A DNA stretch of 64,000 bases from Streptococcus sanguinis (lineage in GTDB: Bacteria; Bacillota; Bacilli; Lactobacillales; Streptococcaceae): contig CP040556.1 in assembly GCA_013378335.1 (NCBI GenBank), positions 1 through 64,000 of the forward strand, read 5' to 3'. Within the stretch, counting starts at the first letter, position 1. Each line of letters begins with the position of its first letter. The notes below the pieces were generated by a model, which saw nothing but the letters and a program-made list of their open reading frames with translations, was not told the origin of the DNA and made no database searches. Positions 42,565 through 51,843 of the stretch are shown here, in pieces. Position numbers and translations under genes: made by a program.

Positions 42565-44112
42565 ATGACTAAACGCGCCTTGATCAGTGTCTCAGACAAG
42601 ACAGGCATTGTAGAATTTGCGAAAGAGCTGAAAGCTCTGGGCTGGGATATCATCTCAACCGGTGGTACCAAGGTGGCCCTTGATAGTGCTGGAGTGGGCA
42701 CCATTGCCATTGATGATGTAACTGGTTTTCCAGAGATGATGGATGGCCGTGTCAAGACCCTCCATCCCAACATTCACGGCGGTCTCTTGGCTCGTCGGGA
42801 TTTAGATAGCCACCTACAAGCGGCCAAGGACAATCAGATTGAGCTCATTGACCTGGTCGTGGTGAATCTCTATCCTTTTAAGGAAACCATTCTCAAGCCG
42901 GGTGTGGAGTATGCGGACGCGGTGGAAAATATTGACATCGGTGGGCCCTCTATGCTGCGCTCTGCGGCTAAAAATCATGCCAGCGTGACGGTTGTTGTAG
43001 ATCCGGCTGATTATGCTCTTGTTCTGGAAGAGTTGGCAGCAAATGGCCAAACGACCTATGAAACGCGGCAACGCTTAGCAGCCAAGGTTTTCCGTCACAC
43101 AGCCGCTTACGATGCTTTAATTGCAGACTACTTCACGGCTCAGGTGGGCGAAAGTAAGCCTGAAAAGCTGACCTTGACCTATGAACTCAAGCAGCCCATG
43201 CGCTACGGGGAAAATCCCCAGCAGGATGCTGATTTCTATCAGACTGCTTTGCCACTGGACTATTCCATCGCTTCCGCTAAGCAGTTGAATGGAAAAGAGT
43301 TGTCTTTCAATAACATTCGTGATGCGGATGCGGCCATTCGGATTATTCGAGATTTTAAGGATCGGCCAACTGTTGTGGCACTAAAACACATGAATCCTTG
43401 TGGCATTGGTCAGGCGGACGATATTGAGACTGCCTGGGACTATGCTTATGAGTCTGATCCGGTTTCTATTTTTGGTGGGATTGTCGTCCTCAACCGTCAG
43501 GTGGATGCTGCGACGGCTGAGAAGATGCACGGTGTTTTTCTGGAAATCATCATCGCACCGAGCTACACGGCAGAAGCGCTAGCGATTTTGACCAATAAAA
43601 AGAAAAATCTGCGGATTTTGGAGTTGGCTTTTGATGCGCAGGCAGCTTCTGGAGCTGAGAAGGAAGTGACTGGTGTTCTGGGTGGTCTCCTTGTGCAAAA
43701 TCAAGATGTTATCGAGGAAAATCCAGCTGATTGGCAGGTCGTGACCAAGCGCCAGCCGAACGAGCAGGAGCGTGTGGCTTTGGAATTTGCTTGGAAGTCC
43801 GTCAAATATGTCAAATCCAACGGTATCATCATTACCAATGACCGTCAGGTGCTGGGAGTCGGTCCCGGTCAAACCAACCGCGTGGCTTCTGTCAAGATTG
43901 CTATTGAGCAAGCCAAAGATCGCCTTGACGGTGCCGCTCTGGCTTCTGATGCTTTCTTCCCATTTGCGGACAATATCGAAGAAATCGCAGCGGCTGGTAT
44001 CAAAGCCATCATCCAGCCGGGTGGATCTGTCCGTGATGAGGAGTCTATTATCGCAGCTGACAAGCATGGCCTGACTATGATATTCACTGGCGTACGGCAT
44101 TTTAGGCATTAA
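42565..44112 (+). CDS. purH: Bifunctional AICAR transformylase/IMP cyclohydrolase
   Basis: PurH catalyses the last two steps to IMP. ATG 42565 ([14 protein letters not shown]) is preceded by AAAGGAG and gives 515 residues. An earlier in-frame ATG at 42544 has no ribosome site. The N-terminal MGS-like cyclohydrolase domain has [15 protein letters not shown], and the C-terminal AICAR transformylase has KHMNPCGIG. It ends with a strong terminator. Confidence 0.96.
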   Translation: MTKRALISVSDKTGIVEFAKELKALGWDIISTGGTKVALDSAGVGTIAIDDVTGFPEMMDGRVKTLHPNIHGGLLARRDLDSHLQAAKDNQIELIDLVVVNLYPFKETILKPGVEYADAVENIDIGGPSMLRSAAKNHASVTVVVDPADYALVLEELAANGQTTYETRQRLAAKVFRHTAAYDALIADYFTAQVGESKPEKLTLTYELKQPMRYGENPQQDADFYQTALPLDYSIASAKQLNGKELSFNNIRDADAAIRIIRDFKDRPTVVALKHMNPCGIGQADDIETAWDYAYESDPVSIFGGIVVLNRQVDAATAEKMHGVFLEIIIAPSYTAEALAILTNKKKNLRILELAFDAQAASGAEKEVTGVLGGLLVQNQDVIEENPADWQVVTKRQPNEQERVALEFAWKSVKYVKSNGIIITNDRQVLGVGPGQTNRVASVKIAIEQAKDRLDGAALASDAFFPFADNIEEIAAAGIKAIIQPGGSVRDEESIIAADKHGLTMIFTGVRHFRH

Positions 44113-44120
44113 GAAATATA

Positions 44121-44150
44121 AAAAATCCTCGGGTTGAGCCGAGGATTTTT
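44121..44150 (+). terminator. purH terminator
   Basis: AAAATCCTCGG pairs with CCGAGGATTTTT, an 11-bp stem with T run, nine bases after purH. It closes the first pur transcript and may also terminate the convergent gene. Confidence 0.88.
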
Positions 44151-44158
44151 GAGTAGAC

Positions 44159-44235
44159 TTATACTCAATGAAATTCATGAATAAACTAAGCAGGAGTAGT
44201 CTGCTCAAAGCACTGGTTTGAAGTGGTTTTGAGGA
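44159..44235 (-). repeat. BOX-like repeat remnant (boxC part)
   Basis: TATACTCAATGAAATTCATG, CTGCTCAAAGCACTGGTTTGA and TTTTGAGG follow the order of the reverse complement of the pneumococcal boxC module as I remember it (TATACTCAATGAAAATC ... GCTCAAAACACTGTTTTGAGG). The boxA and boxB parts are not seen, so this is a single diverged or truncated module between purH and the convergent CHAP gene. Confidence 0.6.
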
Positions 44236-44248
44236 ATGCGAAAGCGGC

Positions 44249-46198
44249 TTATTTAGGGTAGATATAGGTCAGGCGGCCCCAGTAGGAAGCAGTTGGGTCA
44301 AACCAGCCACGGAAGTTGCTGATGTACTGCTTGCCGAGGTAGTTAGACTCTTGGATCTGGATGCGGGTATTGGATTCGACATGAGTCACGACACCAACGT
44401 GGCCGTAGCCACCGTCATCCCAGCAGGCGATGGCGCCAACCTCAGGCCTACTGCCGGTACGGAATCCAGCTCTTCTGGCACTAGCTGCCCATTGACCGCC
44501 GTTGCCCCAGTAATTTCCTGCCCAAGGAGCTAGAGCTTTAGCTCCCCAAGTGCATTGGCCGACAGGATAAGTTGTCGCATTAGCAGCGGCATAGTTAGGC
44601 TGAATATTAGCTGATTGAACGCTTGATTTCTCAACCTGATAGCTAGTTCCAGTCAGACCAGTCAGTTGCCCCGCTTTTTTACGATAGACATGGGTGTTAA
44701 ATAGACCGCTCCCCTTGTGATTCTGAGTATCCACGGTAAATTTGTAAGTTCCATTGCCGGCCTTATTGGCGGTATACCATTTGATATCATCTTGCCCATT
44801 GACTTCTGACCAAGTTGGCAGAACAATATCGCCATCTCCGTAGGCGTCTGTCACGGTCACCTCATAGCGATTAGCCTCAGTTTTCCTAACTGCAACCTTG
44901 GCTTGAATTTGGTCGGTAGACATTGAGACAGAATCTGCTGCGTAGTTGTGTTCGCTACCATCATTGTAAGTGATATAGATGTGATTATTATAGGTCCCAG
45001 ACAAAGCCTGATGATTGCGGATATCAAAGGTCGCACTGAAGGTTCCGTCTCCGTTAGGCGTTGCCTTATACCATTTAAGATTACTCTGATTGCTAGTGCT
45101 CCAAATGGGAACTTGGACAGACTTTATAGGTTTAGATAAGCTAGTTTCGGTAGTTTTCACGGTGTAGGTCCCTTGTTTGGGGTTGATATTTTCCACCGTA
45201 AAAAGAGGTTTCTGTTCCTCGTCCGAAGGTAATTTTAAGCTGTCAATTTCAACTGTCGTTCCTGTTATACCAGTTGATTCCGGTTGAACATAGCTTTGGC
45301 CGTAAAGGTGGATATTGTAAGTCCCAGTGTCGTAGTTATGCTTTCTGAGTTCCACCCGAGCGCTGTAGCTGCCATCCGGATTTTTGCTTGCTTCGTACCA
45401 TTGTAGATCATCTTGCCCTTTCTTATCAGACCAAGTTGGAAGAACAATTCGATGCATGGTATCAGGTACGTTTTTGACCGTAATTTCCATGATACCGGTT
45501 TGAGGGAAGCTGGTTTCGATTATCGGTTTCGGATTTTCAAGATGGAACGTAGTACCAGATAGGAAAATCATTTTTCCGTTTACATTTTCGTAAGTGTCAA
45601 CGAAGTATCGTCCATAACTACGATGTTTGGATAGATTAAACTCAGTTGATTCTTCTCCTGCGTCATACCACTGAAGGTCGTCGCTGCCTTTTTCCTCTGA
45701 CCAGACAGCATGGACAATCTTTGAGTGAGTTTGGTCTTTGTTGCGGGAAAAACTAATGCGCCCTGTACCTCCTGAGACGGATGCATTCGTTTTACTAGCT
45801 GGTTTATCTACATGAAAGGTAGTGGCATTTAGAGCTACCAAGCGCTCTCCTATCCGTATATAGGTATGAACATGAAACGTACCATATCCTGGATGGTTGC
45901 TTAAGTCAATGTCAGTGATGGGCGTTTGTGGTGTATCATACCATTTCAAATCATCTTGTCCGTTTTCTTCAGACCAAACAGCATGAGCAATAAGATAAGG
46001 TTCTTGAGCTTGGGAACGGGTATAACTAATAGAGGCTGTACGATCGTTCACAGTCACATCGACATTGCTGGCACGATCAGTGGGGCCTAGAATTTTGACT
46101 TCAGATTCAGGCGATTCAACCGCATGAACTGTTGAGTGGTTCGCAAAGAGACCTAGGACAGCTCCAGATAATAAAAACAGTTTTTGATATTTCTTCAT
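44249..46198 (-). CDS. Secreted CHAP-domain wall hydrolase with GBS_Bsp-like repeats
   Basis: This 649-residue exported protein has a signal peptide (about 1-27). Five tandem ~90-residue repeats of the GBS_Bsp-like type follow, each centred on a phrase such as [14 protein letters not shown]. It ends in a CHAP amidase/endopeptidase domain with catalytic C549 (GQCTWG) and H600 (GYGHV). The CHAP part is closely similar to that of PcsB at 26344-27558. There is no LPXTG or choline-binding motif, so the repeats probably mediate wall retention. It is convergent with purH and divergent from purD. The hydrolase call is strong and its biological role is inferred. Confidence 0.88.
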   Translation of the reverse strand: MKKYQKLFLLSGAVLGLFANHSTVHAVESPESEVKILGPTDRASNVDVTVNDRTASISYTRSQAQEPYLIAHAVWSEENGQDDLKWYDTPQTPITDIDLSNHPGYGTFHVHTYIRIGERLVALNATTFHVDKPASKTNASVSGGTGRISFSRNKDQTHSKIVHAVWSEEKGSDDLQWYDAGEESTEFNLSKHRSYGRYFVDTYENVNGKMIFLSGTTFHLENPKPIIETSFPQTGIMEITVKNVPDTMHRIVLPTWSDKKGQDDLQWYEASKNPDGSYSARVELRKHNYDTGTYNIHLYGQSYVQPESTGITGTTVEIDSLKLPSDEEQKPLFTVENINPKQGTYTVKTTETSLSKPIKSVQVPIWSTSNQSNLKWYKATPNGDGTFSATFDIRNHQALSGTYNNHIYITYNDGSEHNYAADSVSMSTDQIQAKVAVRKTEANRYEVTVTDAYGDGDIVLPTWSEVNGQDDIKWYTANKAGNGTYKFTVDTQNHKGSGLFNTHVYRKKAGQLTGLTGTSYQVEKSSVQSANIQPNYAAANATTYPVGQCTWGAKALAPWAGNYWGNGGQWAASARRAGFRTGSRPEVGAIACWDDGGYGHVGVVTHVESNTRIQIQESNYLGKQYISNFRGWFDPTASYWGRLTYIYPK

Positions 46199-46518
46199 AA
46201 AACTCCTTTGTGAGAATGGTTTTGGATGGGCCCACCTGTATTATTCGGAAAACTTGTTTGAAAATGATAGTAAATTTGACAAGCCCTGAATATTTTTTTC
46301 TAAATTAGGTACAATCCATTCTAAAAGGGGAAGGCTGAAGACAACAATAACTACGGCAATCATATAGAAGAGATATTCTTTTTCTCATTAGAATGGAATA
46401 AAACGAACGATTGTGATATAATTTAGATAAATAATTCGTAAAAATAGAATGATTTTTACGTGATGTGTTAGTTTGGTGCGTAAGCGCCTGTGATATTGGA
46501 TATTGAGGTATCTTGGCT
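46199..46518. promoter_or_regulatory. Divergent control region upstream of purD
   Basis: This 320-bp gap separates the CHAP gene from purD. For purD, TATAAT lies at 46417-46422. Around it are inverted motifs ACGAAC (46403-46408) and ATTCGT (46434-46439) resembling the two halves of a PurR PurBox pair. A perfect 9-bp hairpin CGTAAAAAT (46437-46445)/ATTTTTACG (46452-46460) follows in the leader. For the CHAP gene, AAGGAG lies near 46203. PurR control is plausible but not proven by sequence. Confidence 0.45.
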
Positions 46519-47778
46519 ATGAAGCTTTTAGTTGTTGGTTCAGGCGGTCGTGAGCATGCGATTGCCAAGAAATTGTTAGAGTCTCAGGGTGTGGAGCAGG
46601 TGTTTGTCGCTCCTGGAAATGATGGCATGACCTTGGATGGGTTGGATTTAGTAAATATTGGAATTTCCGAACATTCTAAACTAATCGAATTTGCCAAGGA
46701 GAATGATGTTGCTTGGTCCTTTATCGGTCCGGATGATGCCCTGGCAGCTGGGATTGTAGATGATTTTAACCAAGCTGGGCTCAAGGCTTTCGGTCCATCT
46801 CGTTTAGCAGCGGAGCTGGAGTGGTCCAAGGATTTTGCCAAGGAAATTATGGTTAAATACGGTGTTCCGACAGCAACCTATGGCACATTTTCCGACTTTG
46901 AGGAAGCCAAATCCTACATCGAAAAGCAAGGGGCGCCTATCGTGGTCAAGGCGGACGGCCTAGCTCTGGGCAAGGGTGTGGTCGTAGCGGAGACTGTGGA
47001 GCAGGCGGTCGAAGCAGCTCACGATATGCTCTTGGATAATAAGTTCGGCGACAGCGGTGCGCGCGTGGTCATCGAGGAATTTCTTGAAGGTGAGGAGTTC
47101 TCTCTCTTTGCCTTTGTCAATGGCGATAAGTTTTACATCCTGCCGACGGCCCAGGACCATAAGCGGGCCTACGATGGGGACAAGGGTCCCAATACAGGTG
47201 GTATGGGAGCTTATGCGCCAGTGCCTCACCTGCCACAAAGCGTGGTGGTTCAGTCGGTTGAGACGATTATCAAGCCGGTTCTCAAAGGCATGATTGCTGA
47301 GGGCCGACCTTATCTTGGCGTGCTCTACGCTGGGCTGATTTTGACAGCCGATGGCCCCAAGGTTATCGAGTTCAACTCGCGCTTTGGCGACCCAGAGACC
47401 CAGATTATCCTGCCGCGCCTTACGTCTGATTTTGCGCAGAACATCACGGACATTTTGGACAAGAAAGAGCCTGCTATCACTTGGCTGGCTGAGGGCGTGA
47501 CCCTTGGCGTGGTTGTCGCATCAAATGGCTACCCGCTAGATTATGAAAAGGGTGTCGAATTGCCAGCAAAAACCGAAGGCGACATCATCACCTACTATGC
47601 TGGGGCTAAGTTTGCGGAAAATAGTAGAGCACTGCTGTCGAATGGTGGCCGAGTGTACATGCTGGTCACCACAGCAGATACCGTCTCAGCTGCGCAGAAA
47701 AAAATCTACGACCAACTTAAAAAACAAGACACCACAGGCCTCTTTTACCGAACAGACATCGGAAGCAAGGCTTTGTAA
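46519..47778 (+). CDS. purD: Phosphoribosylamine-glycine ligase
   Basis: PurD joins glycine to phosphoribosylamine using ATP, producing GAR. ATP-grasp enzyme of 419 residues starting MKLLVVGSGGREHAIA. A TTG two codons upstream is less likely. Characteristic motifs include VKADGLALGKGVVV, AQDHKRAYDGDKGPNTGGMG and EFNSRFGDPETQ. It starts the second pur transcript, with its own promoter region. Confidence 0.96.
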   Translation: MKLLVVGSGGREHAIAKKLLESQGVEQVFVAPGNDGMTLDGLDLVNIGISEHSKLIEFAKENDVAWSFIGPDDALAAGIVDDFNQAGLKAFGPSRLAAELEWSKDFAKEIMVKYGVPTATYGTFSDFEEAKSYIEKQGAPIVVKADGLALGKGVVVAETVEQAVEAAHDMLLDNKFGDSGARVVIEEFLEGEEFSLFAFVNGDKFYILPTAQDHKRAYDGDKGPNTGGMGAYAPVPHLPQSVVVQSVETIIKPVLKGMIAEGRPYLGVLYAGLILTADGPKVIEFNSRFGDPETQIILPRLTSDFAQNITDILDKKEPAITWLAEGVTLGVVVASNGYPLDYEKGVELPAKTEGDIITYYAGAKFAENSRALLSNGGRVYMLVTTADTVSAAQKKIYDQLKKQDTTGLFYRTDIGSKAL

Positions 47779-47837
47779 ATCAAATGTATTAAACTTTGAG
47801 CCGTGAGGCTTGAATATAGAATTCTGGTGTTTGAAAA

Positions 47838-49019
47838 ATGAAAAACAGACTGCTATTTTTAGAAGGTTCTAGCTTAACTTCAAGAGAGACTCTAACAGTA
47901 TTGCTAAAAGAGAGCTACAAAGTTGATGTCCTGTCTCCTGATAAGTTTTCTATTGCAACATTCAGTCGACTCACTCATAGAATTCCGACAGTTGATATAA
48001 ATCGTTTTCCTTTAGATTACTTGAAACAAGTTAATCAGCTGCTTCATCAAAAAAATTATGCAGCTATTTTGCCGACACATGAGGAAGGCTGGTTATTGGC
48101 AAATGGGGGAAATTTTTTACCAACTCGTTTGCCAGTAGCGCTTGCTGATAAAGAACAAATTGAAAAGCTGGCTGGGAAGATTGCGTTTGCTGAAATTTCG
48201 GATCAGTTAAATCTGCCAATTCCTAAATGGGAGCGTGTGGAAAATTTAGAATCTGTTTCTCTTCCTTATCCTTATTGGCTAAAGGCAGACTATGGTACTG
48301 CCGGTCGTTTGGTTTATAAAATCACAAGTAAGGAAGATTTGGCGAGAGCTGCGGACGTTTTATTAGCCAATGATGAAAAATGGATGGTTCAGCAAGACAT
48401 AGTCGGAGATTATGGTCAGGTTCAAGCAGTATTTCATCATGGTCAGTTACTTGCAGTTCATTCTAGTGTTAAAGTGGGTTCTGGTGCCGGTGGTTCAGCT
48501 GCTGCTAGATTAAGTATAGAATCTGAGAAAACGAGAGAGCATGTCGAAAAATTAGGTCAATTTTTACAATGGCATGGTGCTTTAACTTTAGATTTTATAC
48601 GTACCGACGGTCATTTTTATTACATAGAATGCAATCCTAGAATGGTTGAACCTGCTAATGCCTACAAAGCAGGAGTTAACTTCCCAAAAATCATGATAGA
48701 GTTAGCCAATGGCTGCTATTCCAAATCTGATGTTAGTGTTGGGCAAGCAGGGGTAGGGACGCATAGCCTGATGGCTTTGCTTATCGGCACTGCAGAAAGA
48801 ACCAAGAGCAGAAAAAAGATATTGCAGACAATAGGGCAGTGGCTTTTTAAAAGTGACAGCGAGGAGGTTTTAACTCCAGTTTGGAAAGATTTCCTAAGTT
48901 TTATCCCTCTTGCCACTATTACAATCCGATTATTGATAAATCCTAAAAGTGTCACAAAACTGGTCAATAATACTGTTAAAGATTACAGTGTGGAAGCAGC
49001 CACCCTAAAAAATATTTGA
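47838..49019 (+). CDS. ATP-grasp ligase of unknown substrate
   Basis: This 393-residue protein has an N-terminal Rossmann-like preATP-grasp region and an ATP-grasp domain. Visible features are LKADYGTAGRLVYK (nucleotide-binding lysine region), WMVQQDIVGDYGQ, and the metal-binding YIECNPRMVEPANAY. A helical C-terminal tail of ~90 residues ends LLINPKSVTKLVNN. It is not PurK, PurT, PurD or PurP, all of which differ in start and motifs. Its place between purD and purE suggests co-transcription, but the acyl acceptor is unknown. Other possibilities are a peptide or amino-acid ligase. The ribosome site is weak. Confidence 0.75.
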   Translation: MKNRLLFLEGSSLTSRETLTVLLKESYKVDVLSPDKFSIATFSRLTHRIPTVDINRFPLDYLKQVNQLLHQKNYAAILPTHEEGWLLANGGNFLPTRLPVALADKEQIEKLAGKIAFAEISDQLNLPIPKWERVENLESVSLPYPYWLKADYGTAGRLVYKITSKEDLARAADVLLANDEKWMVQQDIVGDYGQVQAVFHHGQLLAVHSSVKVGSGAGGSAAARLSIESEKTREHVEKLGQFLQWHGALTLDFIRTDGHFYYIECNPRMVEPANAYKAGVNFPKIMIELANGCYSKSDVSVGQAGVGTHSLMALLIGTAERTKSRKKILQTIGQWLFKSDSEEVLTPVWKDFLSFIPLATITIRLLINPKSVTKLVNNTVKDYSVEAATLKNI

Positions 49020-49052
49020 GTAAAAGATTCCATTTATTCAAAGGGTAAAGGA

Positions 49053-49240
49053 ACATTCCCTTAGTTTACTTATTCTTTTCTAAGGGATTTTCGCAAATAA
49101 CAAAAAATGCTATAACATAAAAATGAAAGGAATTGAACACGGGACTAAATCCCTAGGAAAAATGATAAAACTGCCTAGACGTAACGTCGTCGTTAGTTTT
49201 CCTATTTTTCTACGGGATTTTTCGCAAGCGAAACGTCCCT
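49053..49240. repeat. Structured palindromic region before purE
   Basis: Two adjacent inverted repeats lie here. The first pairs CCCTTAG (about 49054) with CTAAGGG (about 49080). The second spans 49141-49239. In it, GGGACTAAATCCC, TAGGAAAAATGATAAAACT and AGACGTAACGTCG face AGTTTTCCTATTTTTCTA, GGGATTTTTCGC and GTCCC. Both hairpins end with the shared phrase GGGATTTT(T)CGCAA. A small TTCGCAAGCGAA palindrome sits at the end, with no ribosome site visible before purE. It may be a mobile repeat or an RNA leader controlling purE. Confidence 0.55.
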
Positions 49241-49252
49241 TTGTATCTTAAT

Positions 49253-49741
49253 ATGAAACCAATTATTTCCATCATCATGGGCTCCAAATCTGACTGGGCT
49301 ACCATGCAAAAAACAGCCCAAGTCCTAGATCGCTTCGGTGTAACCTACGAAAAAAAGGTCGTCTCTGCCCACCGCACGCCTGACCTCATGTTTCAGCATG
49401 CAGAAGAAGCTCGCAGCCATGGCATCAAGGTCATCATCGCTGGTGCTGGCGGTGCAGCCCATTTGCCAGGAATGGTAGCAGCTAAGACCACTCTGCCTGT
49501 CATCGGTGTACCAGTCAAATCTCGTGCTCTCAGCGGTCTGGACTCACTTTATTCTATTGTGCAGATGCCAGGCGGTGTACCTGTTGCAACTATGGCTATT
49601 GGGGAAGCAGGAGCGACCAACGCTGCCCTGACTGCCCTTCGGATCTTGGCCATTGAAGACCAAGACCTAGCAGCAGCGCTAGCGGATTTTGCTGAAGAAC
49701 AAGGAAAAATCGCTGAGGAGTCTAGCAATGAGCTCATCTAA
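49253..49741 (+). CDS. purE: N5-carboxyaminoimidazole ribonucleotide mutase
   Basis: PurE moves the carboxyl group of N5-CAIR to give CAIR. The ATG at 49253 ([18 protein letters not shown]) gives 162 residues. The substrate loops GSKSDW, SAHRTPD and [11 protein letters not shown] are intact. No Shine-Dalgarno sequence is evident directly upstream, where the palindromic leader ends. Overlaps purK by 14 bases. Confidence 0.95.
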   Translation: MKPIISIIMGSKSDWATMQKTAQVLDRFGVTYEKKVVSAHRTPDLMFQHAEEARSHGIKVIIAGAGGAAHLPGMVAAKTTLPVIGVPVKSRALSGLDSLYSIVQMPGGVPVATMAIGEAGATNAALTALRILAIEDQDLAAALADFAEEQGKIAEESSNELI

Positions 49742-50807
49742 AACAATCGGAATTATCGGTGGCGGTCAGCTGGGGCAGATGATGGCCATTTCTGCTATCT
49801 ACATGGGGCATAAGGTTATCGCGCTAGATCCTGCTACAGATTGCCCTGCCTCTCGTGTGGCAGAAATCATCGTGGCACCTTATAACGATGTGGACGCTCT
49901 CCGTCAGCTGGCGGAGCGTTGCGATGTCCTCACCTATGAGTTTGAAAATGTTGATGCCGACGGTTTGGATGCCGTTATCAAGGAGGGACAACTCCCTCAA
50001 GGAACGAACTTGCTCCGCATTTCTCAAAATCGGATTTTTGAAAAGGACTTTCTCGTAAATAAGGCCCAAGTCACCGTGGCACCCTACAAGGTCGTGGCTT
50101 CTAGCCAAGACTTGGCGGATATAGACCTGTCAAAAAACTATGTCCTTAAGACTGCGACTGGTGGCTATGACGGGCATGGACAAAAGGTTATTCGTTCAGC
50201 AGAAGATTTAGAAGCAGCCTATGCGCTGGCTGATTCGGCAGACTGCGTCTTGGAAGAGTTTGTCAACTTTGACCTTGAAATTTCTGTCATTGTATCAGGA
50301 AATGGCAAGGACGTGACGGTTTTCCCAGTTCAGGAAAATATCCACCGTAACAACATCCTGTCTAAGACCACTGTGCCAGCCCGCATTCCAGCAAGCTTAG
50401 CTGACAAGGCAAAAGCAATGGCAGTGCGAATCGCAGAACAGCTTAACTTGTCTGGAACGCTCTGCGTGGAAATGTTTGCGACGGCTGATGACATCATTGT
50501 CAATGAAATTGCGCCACGGCCACACAACTCTGGGCACTACTCTATCGAAGCCTGCGACTTCTCGCAGTTTGACACCCATATTCTCGGTGTTCTCGGAGCA
50601 CCATTGCCAGCCATCAAACTGCATGCGCCAGCCGTCATGCTCAATGTTCTCGGCCAGCACGTCGAGGCCGCTGAAAAATATATCACAGAAAATCCAAGCG
50701 CCCACCTCCACCTGTATGGTAAAATAGAAGCGAAGCACAATCGCAAGATGGGGCATGTGACTTTATTTAGTGATGCGCCGGATAGCGTGGTTGAATTTGG
50801 GGAGTAA
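49728..50807 (+). CDS. purK: N5-carboxyaminoimidazole ribonucleotide synthetase
   Basis: PurK carboxylates AIR with bicarbonate and ATP. ATG 49728 ([19 protein letters not shown]) is preceded by GAGGAG within purE and gives 359 residues. It is an ATP-grasp protein with [15 protein letters not shown] and [14 protein letters not shown]. It works in tandem with PurE, the two-step route typical of bacteria. Confidence 0.96.
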   Translation: MSSSKTIGIIGGGQLGQMMAISAIYMGHKVIALDPATDCPASRVAEIIVAPYNDVDALRQLAERCDVLTYEFENVDADGLDAVIKEGQLPQGTNLLRISQNRIFEKDFLVNKAQVTVAPYKVVASSQDLADIDLSKNYVLKTATGGYDGHGQKVIRSAEDLEAAYALADSADCVLEEFVNFDLEISVIVSGNGKDVTVFPVQENIHRNNILSKTTVPARIPASLADKAKAMAVRIAEQLNLSGTLCVEMFATADDIIVNEIAPRPHNSGHYSIEACDFSQFDTHILGVLGAPLPAIKLHAPAVMLNVLGQHVEAAEKYITENPSAHLHLYGKIEAKHNRKMGHVTLFSDAPDSVVEFGE

Positions 50808-50954
50808 GACAGGATTCCAGTTATAAGGTCCGTCATCTTACCCCTGCAAGGTTGACTAGGCTTGTCGTAGCTGATAAAGTCAGCAAGAGAAGTCGGTCAA
50901 CTACCGCTAGAAGGAATTGATTTTTAAGAAAACTCTGCGGAGGAAATGTTATAG

Positions 50955-51590
50955 ATGAAACCAATTATCCCGAAAAGTCCAGAAGTTCCGAAAGAGTTAT
51001 CTGATAAAGAAATCTCTTTTTTGACTAAGAGTGTTTTTGGGGAAATAATCGAACCTCAGCCGTGTGATGTTTTATTTGTTTTCAGTGGGACTCACCCAGG
51101 CCACTGGGAAAAAGCTATTGAGGCTTATCAAAAAAGCTATGTAAGACGAATTATTGTGACCGGCGGTCGAAGTTTGACAGGAACGCCTCATCCAGATTGG
51201 AATGGACATACAGAGGCAGAGGTTATTATCCAGCATCTGCTGGCTGCGGGCATTCCTGAAGAAGCGATTAAATCTGAAAACTCCTCTAGCAATACTTTAG
51301 AAAACGTACTGTTTGCCAAAGAAATTTTTGATTTTAACACTGTTGAGACCGTTATGTTCATTTGCAAAAGCCACGCGACTGGTAGGCAATGGCGGACCTT
51401 GGCTCAGCACTTACCGGAGCATCTTCGCTATATCCCATATACCTTCAATGCCTTTTACAAGGATGTTGAGATTGGTCGGGATAGCTGGATGAGTACAGAA
51501 ATTGGCAAGTCCAGAGTTTGGGGAGAATATCTGCGGCTTCTCCATTATGGAGAAAAGGGAGATATTTTAAAATTAGATGTTGAATTATGA
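50955..51590 (+). CDS. DUF218/YdcF-like protein
   Basis: This 211-residue protein is of the DUF218 (YdcF/SanA/ElyC) superfamily. The motifs are VLFVFSGTHPGHWEKAIEAY, IVTGGRS, HTEAEVIIQHLLAAGIPEEAI, SNTLENVLFAKEI and VMFICKSHATGRQWRT. It lacks an obvious signal or membrane segment, so it is of the soluble type. Members bind nucleotides or envelope precursors in a few cases, but no reaction is established. It lies in the pur gene run, 147 bases after purK, with a GGAGGAAA ribosome site. Confidence 0.8.
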   Translation: MKPIIPKSPEVPKELSDKEISFLTKSVFGEIIEPQPCDVLFVFSGTHPGHWEKAIEAYQKSYVRRIIVTGGRSLTGTPHPDWNGHTEAEVIIQHLLAAGIPEEAIKSENSSSNTLENVLFAKEIFDFNTVETVMFICKSHATGRQWRTLAQHLPEHLRYIPYTFNAFYKDVEIGRDSWMSTEIGKSRVWGEYLRLLHYGEKGDILKLDVEL

Positions 51591-51604
51591 TATAGGAGGT
51601 TTCT

Positions 51605-51832
51605 ATGATTCAAATCATCGTCAATGCTTTTGTGGAAGAAGGCAAGACTGGAGCTGTTGTGGAAGTGCTCTTTGCCAGTGCCGACCATGAAAAAGTAAAA
51701 GCCAAATATCAGGAATTAAAGATTCAATATCCAAACAATTATCTGGCTATCTATGATTTGCCATTGGATACTGATTTGAACATACTAGATCACTATCCAT
51801 CTGTGTTTATTGGAAAAGAAGAGTTTGAATAG
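51605..51832 (+). CDS. Unknown 75-aa acidic protein
   Basis: A small soluble protein with an alternating strand/helix pattern (MIQIIVNAFVEEGKTGAVVE, HEKVKAKYQELKIQY, YLAIYDLPLDTDL). A TATAGGAGG ribosome site lies just before the ATG. It is spaced 14 bases from the DUF218 gene and 11 from the next membrane gene, consistent with one transcript. I do not recognise a named family. Confidence 0.7.
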   Translation: MIQIIVNAFVEEGKTGAVVEVLFASADHEKVKAKYQELKIQYPNNYLAIYDLPLDTDLNILDHYPSVFIGKEEFE

Positions 51833-51843
51833 GAGACATCATA

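Noticed and set aside
43579..44208. 209-codon antisense frame across the purH 3' end
   Set aside because: Runs through the purH terminator hairpin and the BOX-like repeat, with no ribosome site or family features.
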